NCBI GenBank assembly: GCA_902766415.1
Contig: CACXDR010000072.1
Coordinates: 1 to 5,620 of the forward strand
Source: an uncultured Lachnospiraceae bacterium
GTDB taxonomy: Bacteria > Bacillota_A > Clostridia > Lachnospirales > Lachnospiraceae
Length of the DNA: 5,620 nucleotides
Reading direction: 5' to 3'
Shown: positions 1 to 5,372 of the stretch, piece after piece
Position numbering within the stretch: position 1 is the first letter of the stretch
Layout of the letters: every line of letters begins with the position of its first letter
Program-made: the position numbers and the translations under genes
Notes under the pieces: model-generated
Database searches by the model: none
What the model was told of the DNA's origin: nothing
What the model saw: the letters and a program-made list of their open reading frames with translations, nothing else

Positions 1-507
1 GACCGCTTTCATGATCGCCTCCGCGACCTTCCGGGTGTTGAGCCCCTTCTCGTCGATCACGATATCCGCGTATTTCTCGTAGAGCTTCACGCGCTCGTTG
101 TAGAGGTCCTTCAGCGTCTGCCCCTTTTTTATGCTGACGCCGCGGTCCTTCAGGTTCCCGAGCCTGCTCCGCACCGCGTAGTACCCGAGCTTCAGGTACA
201 CCACCGGTCCCAGCTCCTTTAAGTGCGCCATGGCCTTCGGACCGTATACCACGCTTCCGCCCGGGGCTATGACGGCATTTTCCGCCTGAAGCTCCGCGTT
301 CACCTGCTCCTCGATCCTCCGGAAGCCCTCGTCCCCGTGCTCCGCGATCAGGTCCTTCAGAAGCTTCCCTGTCTTCTCCTGGATCACGAGGTCAACGTCT
401 ATGAACCGCATGCCCGCGCGCTTCGCGAGCACGACGCCGACCGTGCTCTTGCCGGCTGCCGGCATGCCGATCAGTGTAATGCATTTTTTGTGATTCCTGT
501 CATTCAT
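1..507 (-). CDS. Shikimate kinase-like P-loop kinase, partial (3' end outside window)
   Basis: Reading from the ATG at 507 gives 169 residues with no stop before the window edge, close to the usual 160-175 of shikimate kinases, so little is missing. The family phosphorylates the shikimate 3-hydroxyl with ATP in the cytosol, in aromatic amino acid synthesis. Visible parts: Walker A GMPAAGKST (residues 14-22), DVD (37-39), the FR of the substrate site (62-63), and a late arginine in NERVKLY (137-143) matching the conserved R-x-x-x-Y region. Two hallmarks are altered: the GGG substrate loop reads GGS (83-85), and the RPLL lid reads RGVSI (122-126). It could be a true AroK or a paralogue with another substrate, so no symbol is given. 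The start is supported by AAAGGA 8 bases upstream. It lies 21 bases after the nucleotidyltransferase stop, so the two are probably co-transcribed. The family call is firm; the substrate is not. Confidence 0.85.
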   Translation of the reverse strand, partial: MNDRNHKKCITLIGMPAAGKSTVGVVLAKRAGMRFIDVDLVIQEKTGKLLKDLIAEHGDEGFRRIEEQVNAELQAENAVIAPGGSVVYGPKAMAHLKELGPVVYLKLGYYAVRSRLGNLKDRGVSIKKGQTLKDLYNERVKLYEKYADIVIDEKGLNTRKVAEAIMKAV

Positions 508-528
508 GAAACAAATCCTTTGATCCTG

Positions 529-1452
529 TCAGCCCTGAAAAAGCTTCTCCGGGTAAACGCCCTTCGCGACCAGCTCCCTGACCGATGCCATGACAGCGGG
601 CTTGTCTTCCTTATAAGTGACGCCGAACCAGGTGTCGTTCGTCGGGAGGACCTGCACCGTGCCGGTCCCGTTTTTGATGCAGCGGTCGATGACGGCAGGA
701 AGCATGAATTCCCCCTTCGCGCCGCCCCCCGAGGTCTCCGCAAGGAAGCGCGGGAATTCCCGCTCCAGCTCCTTAAGGAACTCCGGCGGCAGCCCCCACA
801 TGTTCATGGAAACGAACATGTCCTTCGCGACGGAGACCGGCGCGCCGTCCCCGTCCTCCGCGTACATGACGCCGTCCTTCTCCGCGATCCCGTAGGTCTC
901 GCGGACGTCCGCGAGCGTGCCGTCCGCGTTCAGCGTGCAGATGCCGCGGTTCACCGTACCGTTGTCGGACAGCGTGTTGCCGAGGACGAAGCCTGCCATG
1001 CACATGTCGAAGCGCCCGGTCCCGGTCTGCATGGTCCCGGCCATGTAGTCATGGACCGCCCGGAAGCTCTCCGGGCCGTAGTAGTCGTCCGCGTTGATGA
1101 CCGCGAACGGGCAGTCCACGATGTGCCGCACAGCAAGGACCGCGTGTCCGGTGCCCCAGGGCTTTTTCCTTCCTTCGGGGACCTTGAAGCCCTCCGGCAG
1201 GTCGGTGAGCTCCTGGTACGCGTACTCCACGTCCATGACCTTCGAAATGCGGTCCCCGATGACCTCCCGGAAGTCCTTTTCGATCTCCCTCCGGATGATG
1301 AAGACGACCTTGTCGAAGCCCGCGCGGCGCGCGTCGTAGATCGAATAGTCCATGATGATCTCGCCGGACGGGCCGACTGCCTCAAGCTGCTTGATGCCGC
1401 CGCCGTACCGGGAACCGATCCCGGCTGCCATAACGACCAGTGCAGTTTTCAT
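529..1452 (-). CDS. Sugar-phosphate nucleotidyltransferase family protein
   Basis: This 307-residue protein has a GT-A-like nucleotidyltransferase fold: the enzymes join a sugar 1-phosphate (or similar phosphate) and an NTP to give an NDP-activated product plus pyrophosphate, in the cytosol. The N-terminal nucleotide loop is AAGIGSRYGGGIKQ (residues 9-22), a variant of the GxGTRxxPxTK signature with the catalytic-type Arg15 and Lys21. Further motifs are KPWGTGHAV (97-105), expected around the base, and the metal-site INADDYYG (119-126). A C-terminal block TWFGVTYKEDKP (274-285) looks conserved in this subfamily. The sugar and the base cannot be read from sequence. The start is fixed by AAAAGGAG 6 bases before the ATG. 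It follows greA by 67 bases with its own candidate promoter and precedes the shikimate kinase-like gene by 21 bases. A role in surface polysaccharide precursors is plausible but inferred. Confidence 0.85.
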   Translation of the reverse strand: MKTALVVMAAGIGSRYGGGIKQLEAVGPSGEIIMDYSIYDARRAGFDKVVFIIRREIEKDFREVIGDRISKVMDVEYAYQELTDLPEGFKVPEGRKKPWGTGHAVLAVRHIVDCPFAVINADDYYGPESFRAVHDYMAGTMQTGTGRFDMCMAGFVLGNTLSDNGTVNRGICTLNADGTLADVRETYGIAEKDGVMYAEDGDGAPVSVAKDMFVSMNMWGLPPEFLKELEREFPRFLAETSGGGAKGEFMLPAVIDRCIKNGTGTVQVLPTNDTWFGVTYKEDKPAVMASVRELVAKGVYPEKLFQG

Positions 1453-1490
1453 GTGTGTCTCCTTTTACATAAAATGATAGGCTTTGCATC

Positions 1491-1519
1491 ATTGTACCAT
1501 ACACGGCAAGGCAGGTCTT
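1491..1519 (-). promoter_or_regulatory. Candidate extended -10 promoter for the nucleotidyltransferase-kinase pair
   Basis: The minus strand reads TGGTACAAT (1499-1491), an extended -10 (TGn then TACAAT, 5 of 6 to consensus). At a 17-base spacing the -35 position (1519-1514) is only AAGACC, a poor match, which is usual when a TGn motif is present. Transcription would start near 1484, giving a leader of about 30 bases before the ATG at 1452. I see no terminator after greA, so read-through from greA is also possible. Confidence 0.5.
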
Positions 1520-2014
1520 TTAAAACCTTCTGATCTCGTCGTCCGTATCGTCGGTGGTGATGGAAAGGATCTTCAGGTCGTAGCCGCCGCTCTCGGTCTT
1601 TACATGGACCGTATCGCCGGCGTGGTGGCGTAGAAGCGCCTTTCCGAGCGGGGATTCTATGGAAATGCGGTTCTGCATGGAATCGCCGCGGATCGGCGTG
1701 ACGATCTTGTAGCTTTCGACCTCGTCCTCGTCCTCGAAAAGGACCTCCACGACCTTGTTCAGCCCGACCTCGTCCTCCTTCGCGCGGTCCTCGATCACCG
1801 TCGCGTTCTTCAGCATCCGCTCAAGATACCCGATCCGGCTCTCGTTCTGGTTCTTCTCCCGCTTCGCGGCGTAATACTCGAAGTTCTCGCTCAGGTCGCC
1901 CTGGGCGCGCGCCTCCTGCACCGCCGCGATGAGCTGCGGCCGGAGCTCAAGCTTCCGCATCTCGATCTCTTCTTCGATCTTTTTCACATCAGCCTTTGTC
2001 AGTTTCTCACCCAT
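1520..2014 (-). CDS. greA: Transcription elongation factor GreA
   Basis: GreA inserts its coiled-coil tip into the secondary channel of RNA polymerase and stimulates cleavage of backtracked RNA, rescuing stalled complexes. At 164 residues it is slightly longer than the usual 158. Residues 1-75 form the antiparallel coiled coil, with the diagnostic EARAQGDLSENFEYYAAK (34-51). Asp40 and Glu43 are the acidic tip residues that position magnesium, and both are present. The C-terminal FKBP-like domain carries SIESPLGKALL (118-128). The extra length is an acidic tail, TTDDTDDE (153-160). The ATG at 2014 has GGAG about 11 bases upstream, a slightly long spacing. The gene has its own promoter near 2171-2199 and a long structured leader. 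The nucleotidyltransferase starts 67 bases after its stop, with no clear terminator between. Confidence 0.96.
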   Translation of the reverse strand: MGEKLTKADVKKIEEEIEMRKLELRPQLIAAVQEARAQGDLSENFEYYAAKREKNQNESRIGYLERMLKNATVIEDRAKEDEVGLNKVVEVLFEDEDEVESYKIVTPIRGDSMQNRISIESPLGKALLRHHAGDTVHVKTESGGYDLKILSITTDDTDDEIRRF

Positions 2015-2164
2015 AATAGCAGGTTCTCCGTTTCTTGTTTTGATCTTCGCCCCGGCTCATGCCGGCACAAACCAAATAGGAGGTGGCAGGCCCACCTCCT
2101 ACTTGGTCGCGTTTTTCCGGAACGCCCCCCGCGCCTTCGCAAAAAGCGCCCCGGATATCTCTTA
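2015..2164 (-). promoter_or_regulatory. Structured 5' leader of greA with a long perfect-pairing hairpin
   Basis: From the predicted start point near 2164 to the greA ATG there are about 150 untranslated bases. The main element is an inverted repeat with 16-nt arms at 2071-2086 and 2092-2107 and a 5-nt loop. Its only non-Watson-Crick position is U-G in the minus-strand RNA but A-C in the plus-strand RNA, so the full stem exists only in the greA transcript. One arm contains AGGAGGTGG, the other its complement, which resembles the 16S rRNA anti-Shine-Dalgarno tail. Smaller stems flank it: GCGTT/AACGC (about 2107-2125) and CCGGC-ATGA-GCCGG (2052-2065). Bases after the large stem (TTTGTG) make only a weak T-tract. 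An attenuator or RNA-stabilising role is inferred. No known riboswitch consensus was recognised. Confidence 0.55.
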
Positions 2165-2170
2165 ACCAGA

Positions 2171-2199
2171 ATTCTATCATATTAAAATACAGCGTTCAA
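2171..2199 (-). promoter_or_regulatory. Promoter of greA (sigma-A type)
   Basis: On the minus strand, TTGAAC (2199-2194, 4 of 6) and TAGAAT (2176-2171, 5 of 6) are separated by exactly 17 bases. TGA just before the -10 box gives an extended -10 (TGATAGAAT). The spacer is AT-rich in a GC-rich region. The predicted start is near 2164. It lies just downstream of the terminator of the preceding gene, so greA is probably its own transcription unit. Confidence 0.75.
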
Positions 2200-2205
2200 T
2201 GCCGG

Positions 2206-2233
2206 AAAAAGCCCTTCCTGTCACCGGAAGAAC
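2206..2233 (-). terminator. Intrinsic terminator overlapping the stop of the cell-wall enzyme gene
   Basis: In the minus-strand RNA, GUUCUUCC (2233-2226) can pair with GGAAGGGC (2218-2211): 8 pairs, two of them G-U. The 7-base loop contains the UGA stop codon, and a run of five U (2210-2206) follows directly. The stem is modest, so strength is uncertain, but position and T-run fit factor-independent termination before the greA promoter. Confidence 0.6.
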
Positions 2234-4128
2234 CGGTCGATCCCGTCCGCCATTCCCTCTGCCAGGACGTCCAGCTTCGCGGCGGAGTGGTCGGAGACCT
2301 TATCGCCGAGCTCGATGTCGATGCTGGGGATGGTCGAGTAGCTGGTCTGCGTGAGGTCCATGTCCATGCGGCCGCTTCCGAAGATCTTTACGCCCTTGCC
2401 CTTAAGGCCTTCGATGACGGCGTCTCCGAACGCCTCGCTCTTCTGCCAGGTGGACGCCACCGGCTCCATGTATTTCAGGGCGTCCGGGACGGACATGTAG
2501 AACGCGCCCTTGTCCGAGGTCGAGGAGTCCCAGTGGAGCGCGACGTGGCAGTCCGCCAGGTTGTTCGCCATGACCGTGCGGGCGATGTTGTCGAGCTGCA
2601 CGTCGTCCTCCTCGCGGATCATGAGGACGCTGTACCCGCGGGCAAGGAGCTTTTCCTTCAGAAGCTTCGCCGCCGCGAGCGTCACCTTGTATTCCGGCGT
2701 GCCGTCCGCGAAATCCATGCCGGTCGAGACGGCAGCCGACATGACCGCGCCTTTTGCATTCGTCCCGCCGGTGACCTTGCCGGTCCCGTCCGGGTGCGAC
2801 TGGGTCTTGACCGAGGTGCCGCCCTTCGTGCCGTGGCCCGCGTTGACGCAGACCACCGTGCCGGCGTGCGCGCCGCCGTTGTTCCTGTAGAGCGTCGCGG
2901 TGCCGGAATTGATCTTTGAGAAGCCGGCGTATTTCCAGCCGGAGTTCAGCCCTGCCGCTTCAGCCGTCACGCCTTGGGACGTTCCGGATGCGGCCTGTGC
3001 CCCTGCCGTGCCGGCGCTGTCCTGGGACACGGCTGCCGTGGTCCCGGAGACCGCCGTCTGTGCCGAACCGTCCAGGATGACCGTAGGCGTCGCGGGCATA
3101 TCATGAGCGGAAGCCGGGAAGCTTCCTGCCGGGGAAACGCCGCCCGCGCTGTAGGCGCCGTAGACCGCGCCGAAGGTCCCCTCCGGCGCCATCGCCACGT
3201 AGCTGTCGCCGCGCGCGTACAGGCGGAGGATCGCCGTCATGGCGTTCTCGTCCATCGCGATGCAGCCTGCCGTGGACGGCTTGCCGGGCTTCGTGCAGTG
3301 AAGGAAGATGGCGCTGCCCACGCCCTTCACGTACGCGGAGTTGAAGCCGGTGTTCAGACAGTAGCTGTAGATCCCGGACGCCCAGTCCTCGTAAAGACGC
3401 TCGCCGCTCTGCGCGGAGGCGTTGTCCGAGGTCTCAAGGCGGTTCGTATTGTCAGACCAGAACTGGTTCTTCCGGGACACCATGATCTCCTGGTAGTCTG
3501 CCGGGAAGCCCTGGAGCGCGGGACGCCTTCCGAATGGGGTATCCAGCTTAAAGAAGCCGATCGGCGTGGTGCCGTCTCCCTCGTGCCGGTCGTTCGACAT
3601 GCCGGCCCAGCCCATGACCGCGCTGCTCTGCACCACCGCGGTCCAGGGATCCGTGTCGGTCCCGCGTGTGAACGCCGTGACGCGCGCCTTGTTATGGCGT
3701 CCCTCGTCCGCGACGTTTTCTTCATTGTAGGTCTCGCGCCCGCCCTTTACCGCGAAGCCCTCGACCACGACCAGGGTCCTGGCGCCCGCGGGCACCTGGA
3801 ACGCCGAAACATCGTAGCTCAGGTTCTCAAGGGAGATCCAGCTTCCGGCAGTCTGTGCCGCGCTTCCCGCGGTCTGTGCCGTGCTTCCCGCGGTCTGTGC
3901 CGCGCCTCCTGCGGTCTGCGTCCCTGTTTCTTCAGAGCCCGGGGCACCGGTCACCACCGCGCCGGTTCCCGCAGCTTTCTCCCCCGGTCCCTGCGCTGCC
4001 ATGGCCGCGCAGGCTGCCGCAACGCTTAACGCCGCCGCGAGGACCGCGCCCTTTAAGGCCCGCCCTCCGGGAACGGCGCCCCTCTTCTCCTTTTCCGGTC
4101 TTCCTTTTCCAAATGACATCGTCTTCAT
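2221..4128 (-). CDS. Exported bifunctional L,D-transpeptidase (YkuD) / N-acetylmuramoyl-L-alanine amidase (Amidase_3)
   Basis: This 635-residue protein appears built to act on peptidoglycan outside the membrane. Residues 1-45 form a signal peptide or membrane anchor: a basic stretch, a hydrophobic core (about 28-44), and AMA-AQ as a likely signal peptidase site. A low-complexity linker with the heptad QTAGSxA (71-96) follows. Domain 1 (about 115-315) is a YkuD/ErfK L,D-transpeptidase with catalytic HCTK (His277) and STAGCIAM (Cys289). This family makes 3-3 cross-links or attaches molecules to stem peptides through the cysteine. A second Ala/Gly/Ser/Thr-rich linker spans about 328-395. Domain 2 (about 423-633) is Amidase_3, a zinc enzyme cutting the muramoyl-Ala bond: His432 in VNAGHG, Glu479, His532 in ALHWD, and catalytic Glu606 in DIELGD. 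Both active sites look complete. The ATG at 4128 has CGGAGAA 9 bases upstream; Met4 is an alternative start. The gene ends in a terminator before greA. Confidence 0.9.
   Translation of the reverse strand: MKTMSFGKGRPEKEKRGAVPGGRALKGAVLAAALSVAAACAAMAAQGPGEKAAGTGAVVTGAPGSEETGTQTAGGAAQTAGSTAQTAGSAAQTAGSWISLENLSYDVSAFQVPAGARTLVVVEGFAVKGGRETYNEENVADEGRHNKARVTAFTRGTDTDPWTAVVQSSAVMGWAGMSNDRHEGDGTTPIGFFKLDTPFGRRPALQGFPADYQEIMVSRKNQFWSDNTNRLETSDNASAQSGERLYEDWASGIYSYCLNTGFNSAYVKGVGSAIFLHCTKPGKPSTAGCIAMDENAMTAILRLYARGDSYVAMAPEGTFGAVYGAYSAGGVSPAGSFPASAHDMPATPTVILDGSAQTAVSGTTAAVSQDSAGTAGAQAASGTSQGVTAEAAGLNSGWKYAGFSKINSGTATLYRNNGGAHAGTVVCVNAGHGTKGGTSVKTQSHPDGTGKVTGGTNAKGAVMSAAVSTGMDFADGTPEYKVTLAAAKLLKEKLLARGYSVLMIREEDDVQLDNIARTVMANNLADCHVALHWDSSTSDKGAFYMSVPDALKYMEPVASTWQKSEAFGDAVIEGLKGKGVKIFGSGRMDMDLTQTSYSTIPSIDIELGDKVSDHSAAKLDVLAEGMADGIDRFFR
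3848..3931 (-). repeat. 21-bp tandem repeat encoding a QTAGSxA heptapeptide
   Basis: Four consecutive units start at 3848, 3869, 3890 and 3911. The first three are nearly identical and the last is degenerate after about 8 bases. On the plus strand each begins gcggtctg or gcagtctg. Because 21 is a multiple of 3, copy changes by slippage keep the frame. The encoded units QTAGGAA, QTAGSTA, QTAGSAA and QTAGSWI (residues 71-98) form the flexible linker between the export signal and the transpeptidase domain. Confidence 0.9.
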
Positions 4129-4268
4129 AGGATCCGCTTCTCCGTTCTTTGTTCATTCCGGGCCGCCCGCGTTCTCCGCGCGCGGCGTCCCTCATGGGGA
4201 CTGTTTCACGCATACCAGTTTAACGCAGTTTATGCCGGATGTCCTTTAATCTTTCTTAGCATTTTCTT
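4129..4268 (-). other. Intergenic region between truA and the cell-wall enzyme gene
   Basis: These 140 bases hold no convincing gene. On the minus strand, AGGACA and TAAACT lie 17 bases apart (about 4243-4215), each 4 of 6 to consensus, and could be a weak promoter. Overlapping this are a 7-bp direct repeat CAGTTTA at 4216-4222 and 4226-4232 (10-bp period, one helical turn) and an inverted repeat GCATA/TATGC (4210-4214 and 4231-4235). Nearer the gene, CCGCG/CGCGG can form a small stem. No terminator for truA is visible. The ribosome binding block at 4138-4153 resembles that of greA. Confidence 0.35.
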
Positions 4269-5045
4269 TCAGTAGTCGACCTTTATGAGGCAGAGCCCCT
4301 GCGCCGGAGCGGTGTAGCCCGCTGCCCTCCGGTCCATGGCGTCGAAGATCCCGGGCATGTCCTCCGGGGCGCGTTTCCCGTACCCCACCTCCAGCAGCGT
4401 CCCCGTCATGATGCGGACCATGTGCTGGAGGAAGCCGTTCCCGTGATAATAGAACCGGATGTAGGGCCCCTCCGTCCGGATCACGATCGAATCGACGCAC
4501 CGGACCGTGGATTTCTTCATCTTCGGGTTGCCGCAGAAGCTTTTATAGTCATGTGTACCCGTGAGGAACGCCGCCGCGGCGCGCATGCGCTCCGCGTCCG
4601 GGGCCTGCTCCAGCACCGTGACGTACTTCCGGTCGAAGACCGGCTTCGTCTCCCCGTACCAGCAGGTATAGCAGTAAGTCTTCCCGTGCGCGGAGTAGCG
4701 CGCGTGGAAGCGCTCCGCGGCGGTCCGCACCTCCGAGACGCAGATGTCGTCCGGGAGATACCGGTTCATATAATCCCGGACCTCCGTGTCGGAAAGCGGC
4801 GTGTCGACGACGGCGCTCGCGGTCATGGCGCGCGCGTGCACGCCGGCGTCCGTCCTTCCCGCGCCGGTCACCTTGACGAGCGGCTCCCCGGTCCCTGCCT
4901 CCGCGGGCGCGGGCGCGCCGAGGACCAGCTGGGACAGGACTGCCTCCAGCTTCCCTTGGATGGTCCGGTTCGTTGACTTCTGGTGCTCCCAGCCAAGATA
5001 GCGGCTTCCGTCGTAGCTGAGCGTCAGTTTGAGGTTCCTTTTCAT
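4269..5045 (-). CDS. truA: tRNA pseudouridine synthase A (positions 38-40)
   Basis: TruA converts uridines at 38-40 of the anticodon arm of many tRNAs to pseudouridine, in the cytosol. From the ATG at 5045 the protein has 258 residues, normal for the family. Catalytic Asp66 sits in GAGRTDAGVHA (61-71). Other conserved blocks are the N-terminal SYDGSRYLGW (10-19), RFHARYSA (112-119) followed by KTYCYTCW (122-129), GNGFLQHMVR (202-211) and TAPAQGLCL (245-253). A short Ala/Pro/Gly-rich insertion (about 44-55) precedes the catalytic motif. An upstream in-frame ATG at 5084 would add 13 residues but has no ribosome binding site and falls inside an inverted repeat. AAAAGGAG lies 6 bases before the ATG at 5045, so that start is chosen. 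The gene follows tRNA-Gly and may be read from the tRNA promoter, since I see no convincing promoter of its own. Confidence 0.95.
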   Translation of the reverse strand: MKRNLKLTLSYDGSRYLGWEHQKSTNRTIQGKLEAVLSQLVLGAPAPAEAGTGEPLVKVTGAGRTDAGVHARAMTASAVVDTPLSDTEVRDYMNRYLPDDICVSEVRTAAERFHARYSAHGKTYCYTCWYGETKPVFDRKYVTVLEQAPDAERMRAAAAFLTGTHDYKSFCGNPKMKKSTVRCVDSIVIRTEGPYIRFYYHGNGFLQHMVRIMTGTLLEVGYGKRAPEDMPGIFDAMDRRAAGYTAPAQGLCLIKVDY

Positions 5046-5073
5046 GGGCGGCTCCTTTTCCGGATACGAAAGC

Positions 5074-5124
5074 GGCTGCCGCATTAAGCTTTTCCGGCCC
5101 GGTCACCGGCTTAATGCTGCAGCC
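5074..5124 (-). repeat. Near-perfect inverted repeat between tRNA-Gly and truA
   Basis: Arms at 5074-5089 and 5109-5124 pair over 16 positions with one mismatch (5080/5118), around a 19-base loop. The core GCATTAAGC/GCTTAATGC is perfect. The minus-strand RNA would form a strong hairpin about 29 bases upstream of the truA start. The following bases (GCTTTCG) are not a clear T-tract, so it is not a textbook terminator. A short upstream segment GCTTAA (5136-5131) could pair with the first arm instead, giving an attenuator-like choice. Function is inferred; the pairing is directly visible. Confidence 0.7.
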
Positions 5125-5138
5125 TCATATTTAAGCAT

Positions 5139-5145
5139 AAAAAAA
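5139..5145 (-). terminator. T-tract directly after tRNA-Gly
   Basis: Seven T residues on the minus strand begin one base after the discriminator base of the tRNA. With the acceptor/T-arm structure just upstream they may terminate part of the tRNA transcripts or mark the 3' trailer. No separate hairpin precedes them, so efficiency is uncertain and read-through into truA is possible. Confidence 0.4.
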
Positions 5146-5146
5146 G

Positions 5147-5219
5147 AGCGATAGACGGGACTCGAACCCGCGGTCTCGACCTTGGCAAGGTCGCGCGTTA
5201 CCAACTACGCCACTATCGC
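5147..5219 (-). tRNA. tRNA-Gly (anticodon GCC)
   Basis: The 73 bases fold into a complete cloverleaf. The acceptor stem is GCGATAG with CTATCGC. The D stem is GCGT/ACGC, with GTTGGTA in the D-arm region. The anticodon stem CGACC/GGTCG closes the loop TTGCCAA (anticodon GCC, reading GGC and GGU). The variable loop has 5 bases. The T arm is GCGGG-TTCGAGT-CCCGT, with one G-U closing pair. The discriminator is U, as expected for bacterial glycine tRNA. The CCA end is not encoded, so a nucleotidyltransferase must add it. Confidence 0.97.
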
Positions 5220-5241
5220 ATGTGCTTTTCGCAACACAGGT

Positions 5242-5270
5242 ATATTACCACGTTTTTAAAAAAAGGACAA
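5242..5270 (-). promoter_or_regulatory. Promoter of tRNA-Gly
   Basis: On the minus strand, TTGTCC (5270-5265) and TAATAT (5247-5242) are separated by 17 bases, with TGG just upstream of the -10 box giving an extended -10. The spacer is a T7-A5 run, probably curved DNA, which is common at strong stable-RNA promoters. The predicted start is near 5235, leaving a 5' leader of about 15 bases for RNase P removal. Confidence 0.7.
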
Positions 5271-5286
5271 GCACTTTTTGTAATAA

Positions 5287-5372
5287 ATCAGCACCCCGGA
5301 GATCATGTATGAAATCGGGCCGGGAAGCCTGCTTACCAGACAGATTTCATACGGAGTTTCCGGGGTGCTGAT
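5287..5372. repeat. Long interrupted inverted repeat (86 bp)
   Basis: A perfect 14-bp outer arm ATCAGCACCCCGGA (5287-5300) matches its complement at 5359-5372. After a 6-base unpaired segment on each side, a second perfect 10-bp arm GTATGAAATC (5307-5316) matches 5343-5352. The terminal loop is 26 bases. Read on the minus strand the hairpin is followed by TTATTAC rather than a strong T-run. It could be a terminator or processing site for an upstream minus-strand transcript, a dispersed palindromic repeat, or a miniature mobile element; no target-site duplication was recognised. Confidence 0.75.

Noticed and set aside
223..1533. A 436-codon open frame on the plus strand
   Set aside because: It lies antisense to the nucleotidyltransferase and kinase genes, whose motifs are clear. 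Its product is His/Arg/Asp/Val-rich with no domain, as expected for the complement of a GC-rich gene.
2071..2107. Classical intrinsic terminator in the greA leader
   Set aside because: The stem is strong, but on the minus strand only a weak T-tract (TTTGTG) follows. The plus strand has a T5 run after a CGCG gap, but no plus-strand transcript is supported.
3848..3931. CRISPR-like repeats
   Set aside because: Units are directly tandem with no spacers, are 21 bp long and keep a reading frame; they are a protein-coding tandem repeat.
3990..4020. Lipoprotein signal at Cys40 of the cell-wall enzyme
   Set aside because: The residues before the cysteine are AAA, a weak lipobox without the usual Leu/Val/Ile at -3. 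A type I site at AMA-AQ fits better, though anchoring cannot be excluded.
2083..4029. Long plus-strand open frames opposite the cell-wall enzyme
   Set aside because: They are shadows of a gene with two complete catalytic domains; their translations are low-complexity and basic or Arg/Val-rich, without motifs.
3932..4213. Small minus-strand open frame upstream of the cell-wall enzyme
   Set aside because: It overlaps the start of that gene in another frame, lacks a good ribosome binding site at 4213, and its product is a Gly/Arg-rich sequence with no domain.
5046..5084. Longer truA start at 5084 (13 extra residues)
   Set aside because: It has no ribosome binding site and its ATG lies in the hairpin arm, whereas the ATG at 5045 has AAAAGGAG at good spacing and begins where TruA homologues normally do.
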